From a virus: DNA of 64,000 nucleotides. Position 1 is the stretch's first letter; every line of letters starts with the position of its first letter. The notes under the pieces were generated by a model. That model had not been told where the DNA came from. It was given only the letters and a program-made list of their open reading frames with translations, and made no database searches. Location: IMG/VR virus record IMGVR_UViG_3300036792_000176, positions 1 through 64,000 of that record, one strand, 5' to 3'. The position numbers and the translations under genes are program-made. Of the stretch, positions 8,764 to 16,846 are shown piece by piece.

Positions 8764-8960
8764 TCTTCCTCCCCCTTAACGTGCTTCCGCATGTAGTGCG
8801 ACTCGTAGAGCGGGATGATCCTGCGCACTCTCTTCCGGCCACCGGCTGTCCAGCTGACGCCACATTGCTCTGGGCAGTACACCTTAATCCTCCCTCGTAC
8901 CGGAGGAGGTATCTGAATGTCCCCTGGCAGCCGATTCACCTTGCGTGGCTGCTTCCCCAT
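8760..8960 (-). CDS. Basic hypothetical protein (66 aa)
   Basis: Very basic protein (MGKQPRKVNRLPGDIQIPPP, GGRKRVRRIIPLYESHYMRKH). It has two Cys (CPEQC) and no recognisable fold. Its stop overlaps the next start by 4 bp, which supports it. The first 77 bp overlap the 3' end of the gene at 8884-9264 in another frame, so both strands of evidence have to be weighed; the ATGA junctions on both sides favour two real genes. Confidence 0.5.
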   Translation of the reverse strand: MGKQPRKVNRLPGDIQIPPPVRGRIKVYCPEQCGVSWTAGGRKRVRRIIPLYESHYMRKHVKGEEE

Positions 8961-9264
8961 CTACAATCGCCTGCCTTACAAGAGCGTCCTTCGCGTCGAC
9001 CAGCCTCTGCAGGCCGATCGTGAGCTGAGGGCCATCACAGAGAGTATTTAGCATCCCTATCGCTAGGATGCATACCCTAGCGCTAGTCTGCCTTATATTT
9101 CCAGCAGCAAGATGATCGTATGACATGAGCCAACGCATCTTCTCCTGGACTGCCGGATGCCTGGTGGCAACTAGTTCATGGTTGCACTCCATGCATATGC
9201 CGGGGCCGCCACACCGTGCCTTCGGGGCGTCTTCTGGCGCATTTACCCAGCCATGGCTAGTCAC
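8884..9264 (-). CDS. Possible Acb2/Tad1-type hairpin protein (anti-defence candidate)
   Basis: 126 residues with an N-terminal Cys cluster (CGGPGICMECNHE), then two long helices. The second half reads LNTLCDGPQLTIGLQRLVDA followed by KDALVRQAI. It resembles the P-x-(n)-S/T-x-x-L-x-x-L-x-x-A-hydrophobic-A-I helix of small phage cyclic-nucleotide sponges (Acb2-like). That match is by eye only. The start overlaps the upstream stop by 4 bp. A plain helical-hairpin protein of other function is equally possible. Confidence 0.5.
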   Translation of the reverse strand: MTSHGWVNAPEDAPKARCGGPGICMECNHELVATRHPAVQEKMRWLMSYDHLAAGNIRQTSARVCILAIGMLNTLCDGPQLTIGLQRLVDAKDALVRQAIVDGEAATQGESAARGHSDTSSGTRED

Positions 9265-9557
9265 TCCTCGACACCTCCCCTAGCTTGAACTACCCGGAAT
9301 GGCTCGTCTTCATCTTCGTCCGTGGGGCGTAGAACGGTTATCTCGGCAACATCGTCAACGAAAGCGATATTGCTAGTGCCCTTGGTGATCTCCCGCCACA
9401 TATCCGACATATGCCTACCATCTGCCATGCTTATGCGACGGTTGAGCGTCACGACGAGGGTATCGCCTGGCTTGACGATGGCGGCCATTCTTGGCATGAT
9501 GTCATCGACGAAGCTCACCTTCAGCTTCACTTGTGTTTCGTACGGAATGTTGGCCAT
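9261..9557 (-). CDS. Hypothetical protein in terminase operon (98 aa)
   Basis: Alternating hydrophobic pattern (VKLKVSFVDDIMPRMAAIV, GDTLVVTLNRRI, SNIAFVDDVAEITVLRP) suggests a small alpha/beta fold; the tail is acidic. It overlaps the large terminase by 31 bp and the next gene by 4 bp. No family recognised. Confidence 0.55.
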   Translation of the reverse strand: MANIPYETQVKLKVSFVDDIMPRMAAIVKPGDTLVVTLNRRISMADGRHMSDMWREITKGTSNIAFVDDVAEITVLRPTDEDEDEPFRVVQARGGVEE

Positions 9558-10972
9558 AAAGCCACGAAGCTCCTGTATAGCGCGCGGATGCCGAAGTCTC
9601 GGTCGGCAATTACGTACCTCATTGCGTCGCAGCCGTCGTCGTCAACCTTGGACGGCTCCTCCTTGCCCTTATCGGACCACACGTAGCCAGGGATCTCCTC
9701 CAGCGTGCACGTAGGCCGTGAGCCCTCGACAAGCTCAGGGTCGCGCTCCACCACAGCGTCGGCAAGGAGGTAGATCCGGGGCCGACCGTCACCCTCCGGC
9801 CGTAGCCGCCTCTGTATGGCCTCAATGCCCTCGGTCACCGCCTTATGCGCAGGCTGCACGGTCATCTCGATCTCGCGCTCGAGTACGGCACGACCCTCGG
9901 CATCGTGGTCCGCGACCACCGTAGTCGGCCTAGGCTCTAGCCACTCTCGCTCGCAGCCTTTGTCCCTGAGCAGAGTCTTGTCGTGATTGCATCCCGCCTT
10001 GCGGCAGGGGGCCACGATATCCATCATCTGCTGCGCATGCTGGTCGACAGTACGATGCGTGTGGTATATCTCTCGGTACAGGTACATCCGGCCATCCGGA
10101 TCCTCGCACCAGCTCTGGAGGACGAATGGGTGGACATATCCAAAGTCAACTGACCAGTAACGCGGCCAAGCGAATGGTATGCCGAATGCGTCTAGAGGTT
10201 CGTCAGGAGAATGGAGTGTTGCAAATGCATCGCGGGAGAGAACATGGAAGGCATTAGAAAACTCCTCGTAAATGACTCCCTCTGCAGCAACCCAATTGCC
10301 TCGTCGTAGTCTCTGATAACGAACACCGGTGAGATTGTCAAGCTTGGAGATGTAGTCTCTTCCTCGCTCTGTGATCTTCCCGGTGCCGTCGAAGAGGATG
10401 GGGTTGTCTTCATGCCTGCTCTCCAGCATAACCGTACGGCCGTCGTCACAGCGGCGCTTCAGCCAGTGTGTCGGGAAAGATGGGTTGCAGTCAGCCAGGA
10501 GCTGCTGGAAGCTAATCCTCCAGTTTCGGAGGCGAGTCGTGAGGCTCTCCCAGTCGTTCTCGCTTAGCTCCGTTGCCTCTTGCACATAGATAATGTCGTA
10601 CTCGGATGACATTATCTTGTCGATCTTGTCGAGACCGCCGATAGCGATCACGGACCCGTTTCGATACTTGTACTGAGGCGGCTCCTGAGCGGATCCCCCA
10701 TAGAACCATACCTCCCCAGAGTCGAGCGCTTCTCTCGCCACGAATCTCTGCCATGTAACAAGGGCGGTAGAGGACAGTGTAGTCGCAGTCTTGCGGCATA
10801 TCAGTCCGCGCATCCCAGGGTTTACCAAAGCCATCAAGTGGATCTTCTCGAGGCATGCTCGGCTCTTCCCGGTTCCGGCCGGTCCTGCTAGTAGCACCTC
10901 GGCATCGCGTGCCTTCATTGCAACGCGGCAGGCTTTACGCGGCCCGTACCTGTGCACAGCCTGGGTAGGCAT
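9527..10972 (-). CDS. terL: Terminase large subunit
   Basis: Packaging motor: ATPase plus genome-cutting nuclease. ATPase domain: Walker A GPAGTGKS at residues 30-37, Walker B-like YDIIYVQEATE at 125-135 with catalytic Glu in QEA, and coupling motif LADCNPS. Nuclease domain: SVDFGY (first Asp), VADHDAEG (second) and DDDGCDAMRYV (third), the RNase H-like acidic triad. Length 481 is normal. The small subunit lies 2 kb upstream, separated by six small genes, which is less usual than direct adjacency. Confidence 0.92.
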   Translation of the reverse strand: MPTQAVHRYGPRKACRVAMKARDAEVLLAGPAGTGKSRACLEKIHLMALVNPGMRGLICRKTATTLSSTALVTWQRFVAREALDSGEVWFYGGSAQEPPQYKYRNGSVIAIGGLDKIDKIMSSEYDIIYVQEATELSENDWESLTTRLRNWRISFQQLLADCNPSFPTHWLKRRCDDGRTVMLESRHEDNPILFDGTGKITERGRDYISKLDNLTGVRYQRLRRGNWVAAEGVIYEEFSNAFHVLSRDAFATLHSPDEPLDAFGIPFAWPRYWSVDFGYVHPFVLQSWCEDPDGRMYLYREIYHTHRTVDQHAQQMMDIVAPCRKAGCNHDKTLLRDKGCEREWLEPRPTTVVADHDAEGRAVLEREIEMTVQPAHKAVTEGIEAIQRRLRPEGDGRPRIYLLADAVVERDPELVEGSRPTCTLEEIPGYVWSDKGKEEPSKVDDDGCDAMRYVIADRDFGIRALYRSFVALWPTFRTKHK

Positions 10973-11304
10973 TAGATCTGCCTCCAGACATTACCACGGT
11001 CCAGATATCCGTGCCAGTAATACCCCTCGGCCGCTACGCCACAGCCGATAGACGCGCGCACCTCAACAGACCCGTCCTCGAACTCCTCGAACGTCCATGG
11101 TGGCTCGTACACTGCATGGAGACCACTACCCTGGTCCTTGTGGTCGTACAGTGTTTCACCCCGGTGAATCGGAAGCAGGAACCATACAACCCGCCCCTCA
11201 TGTTCATCAGCCCCCAGCTGTATAGGGTGCGGACCGGAGTAATCGCCAGCCTGAGTTATATCGTCGAGCGTCGGTACGCGCCGAGCCGGAGTGAGGGTAA
11301 CCAT
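10972..11304 (-). CDS. Hypothetical protein upstream of terL (110 aa)
   Basis: Contains a run of short strands (GRVVWFLLPIHRGETLYDH, FEDGSVEVRASIGCGVA) and ends HGYLDRGNVWRQI. Likely a small beta-barrel fold. It shares one base with the terL start and its first 49 bp overlap the gene upstream. No known domain recognised. Confidence 0.55.
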   Translation of the reverse strand: MVTLTPARRVPTLDDITQAGDYSGPHPIQLGADEHEGRVVWFLLPIHRGETLYDHKDQGSGLHAVYEPPWTFEEFEDGSVEVRASIGCGVAAEGYYWHGYLDRGNVWRQI

Positions 11305-11621
11305 GTAACGGGCACCGAGATGGGTTTCAGGTGCTCGTTGATGTAGTCGCGTAGGGTCTCGTTACGGTAGTCGGCGGTCTGGACTTCCCTGCATCGATTT
11401 ATGCCATCAACGCTCGGATCGAACACATGACTGCCGCAGCACATTATGCAACGAACCTCGATGTGGCTCGCCACGAATGCCTGCATGCTATCCTTTACCT
11501 CGCCAGCAACGCCAAGATCGTCCATTGGGCCGTACGCCATGCACATGTCATGCATGGCACAGTCGTCTGCGACTACGCACTGCTGGAAGAAGTAGCAGTC
11601 ACCGTGCTCTTTTCCCATCAT
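11256..11621 (-). CDS. Cys-rich hypothetical protein (121 aa)
   Basis: The N-terminal half has many Cys (CYFFQQCVVADDC, MHDMCMAYG) and a later RCIMCCGSHVF (CxxCC), consistent with metal binding. The final ~20 residues overlap the next gene by 49 bp. Overlaps the upstream stop by 4 bp. Role unknown. Confidence 0.5.
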   Translation of the reverse strand: MMGKEHGDCYFFQQCVVADDCAMHDMCMAYGPMDDLGVAGEVKDSMQAFVASHIEVRCIMCCGSHVFDPSVDGINRCREVQTADYRNETLRDYINEHLKPISVPVTWLPSLRLGAYRRSTI

Positions 11622-12013
11622 ACCGCCACCTCCGATGTGCTCCGGAAGATGGCTGAAACGTACGAGTCATCGCAGGCCGCGAGGCGCTGGAGTACGCGCT
11701 GCCGGGTATGCCCCAGAACGCCCTCGCGCATCATAGCGTCCTCGATGGCTAGCGCTAGCGGGCCGATGATCGGAGGCGGTAGCTGTACCACTGGCCGATT
11801 CAGGGCGTCACCGTTACCCTGCCGAGCAAGGTAGGCCGGCAGACACCGCGGGCACATGAGAGCCTGCTGGGTCCCTCTGGTCTTCAGAACCCAGTCCTTG
11901 TTGTGGCCCTCGCAGAATGCGAATTCAGACTGCTCAACAGAGCACTGATGGATCCTGACAGCCTTCTGCTTGCATTTCGGCGTATCGCACCAGACGCCAT
12001 CCTCGGTCCTCAC
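11618..12013 (-). CDS. Zinc-binding hypothetical protein (131 aa)
   Basis: The first 60 residues hold CDTPKCKQKAVRIHQC, FAFCEGHNKDW and MCPRCLPAYL, a set of Cys/His pairs suited to two zinc sites. The rest is helical (LALAIEDAMMREGVLGHTRQ). Such proteins are common in actinophage packaging operons. Function unknown. Confidence 0.55.
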   Translation of the reverse strand: MRTEDGVWCDTPKCKQKAVRIHQCSVEQSEFAFCEGHNKDWVLKTRGTQQALMCPRCLPAYLARQGNGDALNRPVVQLPPPIIGPLALAIEDAMMREGVLGHTRQRVLQRLAACDDSYVSAIFRSTSEVAV

Positions 12014-12300
12014 GCGACACCTCCGCTGGCACTGCCGGGCTTGGCCAGCTTCTTGCTGCTAGCCTGAGCCTTGCGCTTCTCATCAAGCCAGCGGCCGAAG
12101 TCTGCCTGTAGATCGGGCGGGATCTTGTATAGGTTCACGTGCGCCACGATGGACCCGACAACACCGGATATCACGCCGCCCAGCGATGCGCTCACGTACG
12201 CGGGCATGGCGCCATGGAACAGATATGTCTGAATGGCCCATACGGCTACGCTCGTACCGGCGATGACCAGCCCGGATGCGGCCTGCGTTCCCGCCGCCAT
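12010..12300 (-). CDS. Holin-like small membrane protein
   Basis: 96 residues with two hydrophobic helices, ~8-26 (ASGLVIAGTSVAVWAIQTYL) and ~34-56 (YVSASLGGVISGVVGSIVAH), and a basic C-terminal tail (KRKAQASSKKLAKP). Two TM helices plus a charged tail is the class II holin layout. No endolysin is adjacent, so the holin role is inference. Confidence 0.5.
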   Translation of the reverse strand: MAAGTQAASGLVIAGTSVAVWAIQTYLFHGAMPAYVSASLGGVISGVVGSIVAHVNLYKIPPDLQADFGRWLDEKRKAQASSKKLAKPGSASGGVA

Positions 12301-12953
12301 CAGTCGTCCATCCAGTCATCGTCCGGGAAGTCGCGGCCGGAAAGCCACTCGTACACGACTTCCGATACAACCTGCCTGGCATTGCCGAGCCACGCCACAA
12401 CCCGATCCCATGCCCTGTCGAACAGAGTCGGCGGGATAACCGGCTTCGGCTTGAACGTGTCATGCGGCAGCTCGAATGCGTCGAGGACGCTTTTCTCGAA
12501 CTGAGCCTTCAGATCATCGAGCATGCCAGGAGGTACGAGGAATCCATCCTGAGCCGGGATTATGCCGCCAGGCTGTGGCCCCATCACATCGGAGTAGCGC
12601 GCGGCTATGTAGCTCTGTGCAGCGACATACGGGCCATCCTTGGACTCGTGCCATTTCCTACGCCACTCTTCGAGGGACTTGTCGCTGGCATCGTAGTCGA
12701 ATGGAAGGAAAGATGATGGCTGTGGCGGGGTGTACTGGATGGCACCGACACCATCAGGGAACCAGCTGTGTCCGAACAGAAGGCCAGGCTCGTCCTTCTG
12801 GCGGGCGTCCTCGCCCTGGATATTGGCCGCTACCTTGCCCCAGCCGCCCGATGCGTAGTAGTCGATGACAGACTGTACCCTCTCGGAGGGGGTCTGGTTT
12901 GGTAGCTTCAGGTCTAGCAGATTCTCTCTGCCCTGCTCGTGATCTCGGTTCAC
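12300..12953 (-). CDS. Hypothetical protein (217 aa)
   Basis: Aromatic- and proline-rich protein (FGHSWFPDGVGAIQYTPPQP, YVAAQSYIAARYSDVMGPQP) ending in a Trp-rich acidic tail (EWLSGRDFPDDDWMDD). No recognised domain. It follows the small-terminase gene with a 4 bp overlap and ends at the start of the holin-like gene (TGATG). Confidence 0.55.
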   Translation of the reverse strand: MNRDHEQGRENLLDLKLPNQTPSERVQSVIDYYASGGWGKVAANIQGEDARQKDEPGLLFGHSWFPDGVGAIQYTPPQPSSFLPFDYDASDKSLEEWRRKWHESKDGPYVAAQSYIAARYSDVMGPQPGGIIPAQDGFLVPPGMLDDLKAQFEKSVLDAFELPHDTFKPKPVIPPTLFDRAWDRVVAWLGNARQVVSEVVYEWLSGRDFPDDDWMDD

Positions 12954-13870
12954 GTTAGCGCCTCGATGATGTCGTTGCCGTCGTCCTGCTCGATGACGTA
13001 TCGAACAGTGTTCTTGTCCATATCCTCGTCCTGCTTCGCCTTGCTCGGAGCGAGCTCGTCGCTAACAGCCTTGAGGATGGATAGCTTGGCCCGAAGGAGG
13101 GCCTGATGGCGTCGGGATCCGATCACCATGTTCTTGTCGTCCTCGTTCTGGGCGCGCCAGTTCTTGCGCATTTCCTCAACGACGAGGTCAATGTCCTCGT
13201 AATCGCCCTGCAGCTCGGCGATACGGTTGACGCGCTTGCTGATCCACAGACCGCCGGACTCAACGGCAACCTGCCCCTGAAGCGCCGAGCGGACCTCTGC
13301 GATATCCTCGGCATACGTCTCTGCGAAGTCTCTGATGAACTCGGGGTGTACGCCAACGGACTTCGCGATAGCATCGTGAGACCACTCACCCATGGCAAGA
13401 TCGCGCATGAGGGCCATCCTCGCCCGCCCGCGATATAGCTGGGTCGGGTCGAGTACGCGCCGCTGGATCTTGGGAGGCTCTTCGGCGCTGTCCTCGGCGT
13501 CTTCCACGTCGTCAGGGATGGCATCGGCAAGATCTGCCATGCTCTCCCCGGATGACTCTAGGTCATCGATGTCCACAAGGGGATTGGCTATCCTCGGCGG
13601 CCTCTGGGCCTTGTGGCCGTCCATCGTGTGGAGACCCATGTCGTCGTCATCGCGCGGCGCGCGGCGCTTACGACGGGAGGCTGGAGGGACAGGGGCGTCG
13701 GATTCGACAGGGGCCGAGAATCCCGAGTCGTCGTCCTGGCCGTCCGGCGAGGGAACGGAGGTCTTAGCTGGCCTTTTGGAACTGGTTCGGGTTGTCCGTC
13801 CTCCACGGGCTTCCGTACTGCGCGCTCCGGCTGGCTTTCTGACTCTCCGCTCCGATGCCTCCTCAGCCAT
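12950..13870 (-). CDS. terS: Terminase small subunit
   Basis: Recognises phage DNA for packaging. The first ~130 residues are charged and disordered (many R, D, P). Residues ~150-185 (RDLAMGEWSHDAIAKSVGVH) form a helix-turn-helix. A helical oligomerisation region follows (RVNRIAELQGDYEDIDLVVE and further), then a tail (YVIEQDDGNDIIEAL) of the kind that contacts the large subunit. ATG at 13870 has AGGTGG upstream. It is the first gene of the leftward operon. Confidence 0.72.
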   Translation of the reverse strand: MAEEASERRVRKPAGARSTEARGGRTTRTSSKRPAKTSVPSPDGQDDDSGFSAPVESDAPVPPASRRKRRAPRDDDDMGLHTMDGHKAQRPPRIANPLVDIDDLESSGESMADLADAIPDDVEDAEDSAEEPPKIQRRVLDPTQLYRGRARMALMRDLAMGEWSHDAIAKSVGVHPEFIRDFAETYAEDIAEVRSALQGQVAVESGGLWISKRVNRIAELQGDYEDIDLVVEEMRKNWRAQNEDDKNMVIGSRRHQALLRAKLSILKAVSDELAPSKAKQDEDMDKNTVRYVIEQDDGNDIIEALT

Positions 13871-13909
13871 TTTGCCACCTGTCCCTGAATCCAGCCATCC
13901 TCAGGCACA

Positions 13910-13938
13910 AGTATAGGGCCCAGACAACCCCCGGTAAA
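13910..13938 (-). promoter_or_regulatory. Predicted promoter of the packaging/head operon
   Basis: On the minus strand a TATACT -10 box (13910-13915) lies 17 bp from TTTACC (13933-13938). It sits about 40 bp ahead of the terS ATG, in the only sizeable gap of the packaging operon. The -10 matches the boxes found before many other genes in this window; the -35 is a weak match. Confidence 0.5.
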
Positions 13939-14017
13939 GCGGTTCCGGATAAATCTGTCTTTCTCGGGGGTACCTAGGCGCTTTTCTGGCGGTATCTGCG
14001 CACTTCAGGGCGTTATT

Positions 14018-14072
14018 TAGCCCAGAAAAGCGTATTTCGCCCCGGTATTGGTGCATACGCTTTTCTGGGCTA
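14018..14072. repeat. 18-bp perfect inverted repeat with a third half-copy
   Basis: The 18-bp arms TAGCCCAGAAAAGCGTAT (14018-14035) and its reverse complement (14055-14072) flank a 19-bp spacer. A related half-site (GCGCTTTTCTGGC) lies at 13978-13990. It is between the lectin 3' end and the terS promoter. It may be a terminator for lectin mRNA or an operator pair for terS; the extra half-site favours protein binding. Confidence 0.6.
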
Positions 14073-14099
14073 TTTACTGCATATTGCTATATTCGGATA

Positions 14100-14672
14100 T
14101 TACCGGGTTCTGGCGAAATATCCCGGTCCTTTTAGGGTCGGGACAGAATTGCCGTTGCTCTGGGACAGGCCGAACAGCGTCTCGGCATTGTCGGCGGTGT
14201 ACGAAGGCTGGTACCACACCTGCATCTTGGTTCCGTCGTTCACGCTGTCGTTGACCCGGTCCATGAACATGCCGTTCAAGTCGGCTAGCCCGTAGCCCTG
14301 CGAAGACGGAAAGTTTTCAGCCTGGAACGAATTCCAGATCTGGCTGGCATCACCGTTGCACGTCCAGATCTGAAGCCGGAGTCCGTCCGAGGTCCCGGTC
14401 CCGTCGACGCACTTGCCGTTTTGCATGCGGATCTCGTATCCGCCGGTCACGGGTATCGCCACGAACTCCTGGTTGGCGTTATCCAGGCATGACCACTCCT
14501 GGAGCTGTGTACCGTCATCAGTGCTGTTGAATGGGTCGTCGATACAGTGATCGGTGTTCTGCGAGAAGTAGATGGAGGAGTAGTTAGTCGCATACGCCGG
14601 GCTAGCCAGGACGATCGGGGCAGCTAGAGCGGCCACGCCGATGAACGACATGCAGGCACTTATCTTCTTCAC
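14100..14672 (-). CDS. Secreted ricin-type beta-trefoil lectin
   Basis: GTG at 14672 follows AAGGAG with ideal spacing, giving 190 residues. A signal peptide (VKKISACMSFIGVAALAAP, cleavage after SPAYA) is followed by one beta-trefoil with the (QxW)3 signature: LQEW, LQIW and MQVW, each near Cys or Gly turns. Such domains bind sugars such as galactose or xylan. A secreted lectin is odd inside a phage head operon; it may alter the mycelium surface or phage attachment. A second lectin is at 50155. Confidence 0.8.
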   Translation of the reverse strand: MKKISACMSFIGVAALAAPIVLASPAYATNYSSIYFSQNTDHCIDDPFNSTDDGTQLQEWSCLDNANQEFVAIPVTGGYEIRMQNGKCVDGTGTSDGLRLQIWTCNGDASQIWNSFQAENFPSSQGYGLADLNGMFMDRVNDSVNDGTKMQVWYQPSYTADNAETLFGLSQSNGNSVPTLKGPGYFARTR

Positions 14673-14724
14673 TGGATCTCCTTTTCTATGCCGAGTATCG
14701 ATTTGTGCCATGGCCTCAGACGGC

Positions 14725-15183
14725 TCATGGCTCGAACTGCATGACACTAAGGTCGCCGACCGTGACCTTGTCTGTTCGCCTGTACATCTGCGATCCAGTA
14801 ACCTCGGAGTCGTCGTTATAGGTTGGCAGCATCATCGTCCCGCCAACCCAGTGCGACCTGGGGATAGCCATCTGGGTGCCATCCCAGTATCCGCCACTCA
14901 GGACGATATTGACACTCTCGCTCTTCGGATCGTCTATGCGGTGGTCTCGCTCTTCTATGCCCGCTAGTGCCCGCTCTTCCATCAGGTTTGGGCCAGCCCA
15001 CTGAGGAAAGTGCCCTTCTTCGAATACGAGCGTCAAGGTGCATGTTTTGCTGAGCCTTTTGGGCGCTGATGGATCAGGGTCTTCCATCACTCCCCGTGAT
15101 ACGCTTATGGTCGTGATCTTATCGTCGTCGAATACCAGTGACATACCGTCTGCTATCTTCGGGGTGATACGTATCTCGGTCAT
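14725..15183 (-). CDS. Hypothetical protein (152 aa)
   Basis: Start at 15183 overlaps the upstream stop (TGATG). Strand-rich N-terminus (TEIRITPKIADGMSLVFDDD, ITTISVSRG), then VLSGGYWDGTQMAIPRSHWV. It ends in a strand (DKVTVGDLSVMQFEP). No family recognised. Part of a three-gene leftward unit starting at 16394. Confidence 0.55.
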   Translation of the reverse strand: MTEIRITPKIADGMSLVFDDDKITTISVSRGVMEDPDPSAPKRLSKTCTLTLVFEEGHFPQWAGPNLMEERALAGIEERDHRIDDPKSESVNIVLSGGYWDGTQMAIPRSHWVGGTMMLPTYNDDSEVTGSQMYRRTDKVTVGDLSVMQFEP

Positions 15184-15806
15184 CAGTACCACGTCACCCC
15201 TCGGCCCTCGATGCGACCCTTCAGTATGCGATCTGGAGGAGGGGTGACTGGCAGATTCGACTCTGGCGCGTACTCGCCGCCTCCGCCAACATGCCCGTGA
15301 GATGATCGGAGAGGGCCAGCAACAGCAGCAGCAGCAGCACTTCCCTGGCCGCCCAGCCCCGGCTCCGGGCCAGCGAACCTGAAGCCGCCCCCCTGGCCTC
15401 CTGCGCCGTATGTGTCATTGTGGTCTGTGTAGATTGGGACAGGGTCGCCGATGGCGTTCAGGATCTGGTGCGCCAGCTCGCGGGCCTCCTTGTGCGATAT
15501 AGTAGTCTCCACGATAACCCTGCGATCGTCTGCCTCGTGGATAGACTCTGCGATCTCCTTTTCAGCCCACCAGCTGATTTGCAGCAGACCCGGAGTCCCG
15601 CTCTTGAGCGAGCCGTGAGAGTATGAACACTGGGCCTTCCACTCGGCGCTGGCCATCTCGATGGCGAGGCGCTCTGCAATCTCTGGGAACCTTGCGGTGC
15701 TCGGGAGATCGTTCTTGATCTTCTCCTGGACCTTATGGAACACCTGCTCGTACGAGAGGTATCCATGAGCCGTGTCGATCTCATTTGCCTTCTGGTTGTC
15801 TGACAT
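15183..15806 (-). CDS. Paralog of the 15849-16394 protein (207 aa)
   Basis: The first ~75 residues (YEQVFHKVQEKIKNDLPST, IAERLAIEMASAEWKAQCSY) align with the neighbour upstream (YGEVLQDARKKIGETFPAA, LEKVAMELAEAEWAEQCAYN). The C-terminal third is a Gly/Ala-rich linker (GAGGQGGGFRFAGPEPG) and a Pro-rich end. Function unknown; helical domain duplicated in tandem. A TATACT sequence overlaps the end of the upstream gene but has no good -35. Confidence 0.55.
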   Translation of the reverse strand: MSDNQKANEIDTAHGYLSYEQVFHKVQEKIKNDLPSTARFPEIAERLAIEMASAEWKAQCSYSHGSLKSGTPGLLQISWWAEKEIAESIHEADDRRVIVETTISHKEARELAHQILNAIGDPVPIYTDHNDTYGAGGQGGGFRFAGPEPGLGGQGSAAAAAVAGPLRSSHGHVGGGGEYAPESNLPVTPPPDRILKGRIEGRGVTWY

Positions 15807-15848
15807 CTTCTTCTCTCGGTAGTCTGTGACTGGTGGGCGTCGTTGCCG

Positions 15849-16394
15849 CTAGTATAGCGGGTGATCTTGCTGCAGGTTGGGGGTTTCCGAATACCCGTTC
15901 TCTGCCGGCTCTGGGGATGTCAGCCCTACCTCGCGGATTCGTGCCTTTGCTGCCTTGTTGAGCACCTCGCGAGGGTCTTTGCGTTCTTGTCTTTCCGCGA
16001 GGAGGAAGCTCTCGTCCTTGCCGTTGGGGCCGTGAGCTAGGGCGTCGTTGAGCTGTATGATCAGCTCCTTTATCTCTTTCCTATCGATATCGGTCCAGAA
16101 GAGGTAGTCTTCTTTCATCCCGTTCTGGTCTCGTACCGGCTGGGCGTTGTTCCAGCTTATCTTGACGAAGGGGTGGTAGTGCAGTCTGGCCTCTTCATCG
16201 AGCTCCGAGTGGTTGTAAGCGCACTGCTCGGCCCACTCGGCCTCTGCCAGCTCCATGGCCACCTTCTCCAGGATGTCCGGGGAGCTCTGTGCTGCGGCGG
16301 GGAATGTCTCCCCTATCTTCTTGCGGGCGTCCTGGAGCACCTCGCCGTACGTACGGTAGGGTGTCTGCGGTTTGTCTTCCTTATTCTCGGGCAT
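15849..16394 (-). CDS. Helical hypothetical protein, leaderless (181 aa)
   Basis: Shares a helical domain with the next gene (ELAEAEWAEQCAYNHSELDE). The ATG at 16394 has no Shine-Dalgarno. Instead a TATACT -10 box ends 6 bp before it, so the mRNA should start at or next to the AUG. The tail is charged and polar. Function unknown. Confidence 0.55.
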   Translation of the reverse strand: MPENKEDKPQTPYRTYGEVLQDARKKIGETFPAAAQSSPDILEKVAMELAEAEWAEQCAYNHSELDEEARLHYHPFVKISWNNAQPVRDQNGMKEDYLFWTDIDRKEIKELIIQLNDALAHGPNGKDESFLLAERQERKDPREVLNKAAKARIREVGLTSPEPAENGYSETPNLQQDHPLY

Positions 16395-16400
16395 GCGCGA

Positions 16401-16430
16401 AGTATAGCGCGCGGGAACGGGCTTCCGCTA
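16401..16430 (-). promoter_or_regulatory. Predicted promoter for a leaderless gene
   Basis: Minus-strand TATACT (16401-16406) with TAGCGG (16425-16430) 18 bp upstream. Six bases separate the -10 from the ATG at 16394. It fits the TAGCNN-N17/18-TANNNT pattern seen across this window. Confidence 0.6.
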
Positions 16431-16582
16431 CCCTCTCGCGTATATGCAGTCTCCTGGATTCTGTTTCCAGGGTGTCCGCTATATACGGGATTCCGTGTGT
16501 ATCTGTTTGTATCCATCTTATATCTCCGAGGTATAATAAGAGGGTAAAGTCCGGGTCCATCAAACAAGGAGCAAGGGTCACA

Positions 16583-16846
16583 ATGGAAATTCCTGACAAG
16601 TTCTATCGGCAGTCCGATCCGACGCCGCCTAAGCAGCCGCTTCGCATCTTCGGGGACCACCCCAACTCGTTTGCGATAACGTGGCTGTTCTACGCATTCG
16701 TGATCTTCTGGCCATTCATCTTCTTCCACGGAGTTGCACTGGTTATAGTGCAGACTTCGTGGATCGTGTTCATCCTGGCTGTGCTCATCGTGCGCCACAT
16801 CGTGCTGACGATCAGGGACGGTGCGTGGACCAAGTTATCCATGTAG
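16583..16846 (+). CDS. Small membrane protein, two TM helices (87 aa)
   Basis: ATG at 16583 follows AAGGAG. Residues ~30-50 (FAITWLFYAFVIFWPFIFFH) and ~52-76 are hydrophobic helices; the termini are charged. A TATAAT box at 16532-16537 may drive it. It is divergent from the minus-strand unit and stands alone before the long non-coding region. Holin-like in size, but role unknown. Confidence 0.6.
   Translation: MEIPDKFYRQSDPTPPKQPLRIFGDHPNSFAITWLFYAFVIFWPFIFFHGVALVIVQTSWIVFILAVLIVRHIVLTIRDGAWTKLSM

Noticed and set aside
15851-15856. Minus-strand TATACT at the end of the 15849 gene
   Set aside because: It forms the last codons and stop (CTA TAC TAG) and has no TAGC or TTGA -35 at 17-18 bp.
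16289-16582. Upstream extension of the 16583 gene
   Set aside because: Runs through the divergent promoter region; the ATG at 16583 has the ribosome site and the membrane protein starts there.
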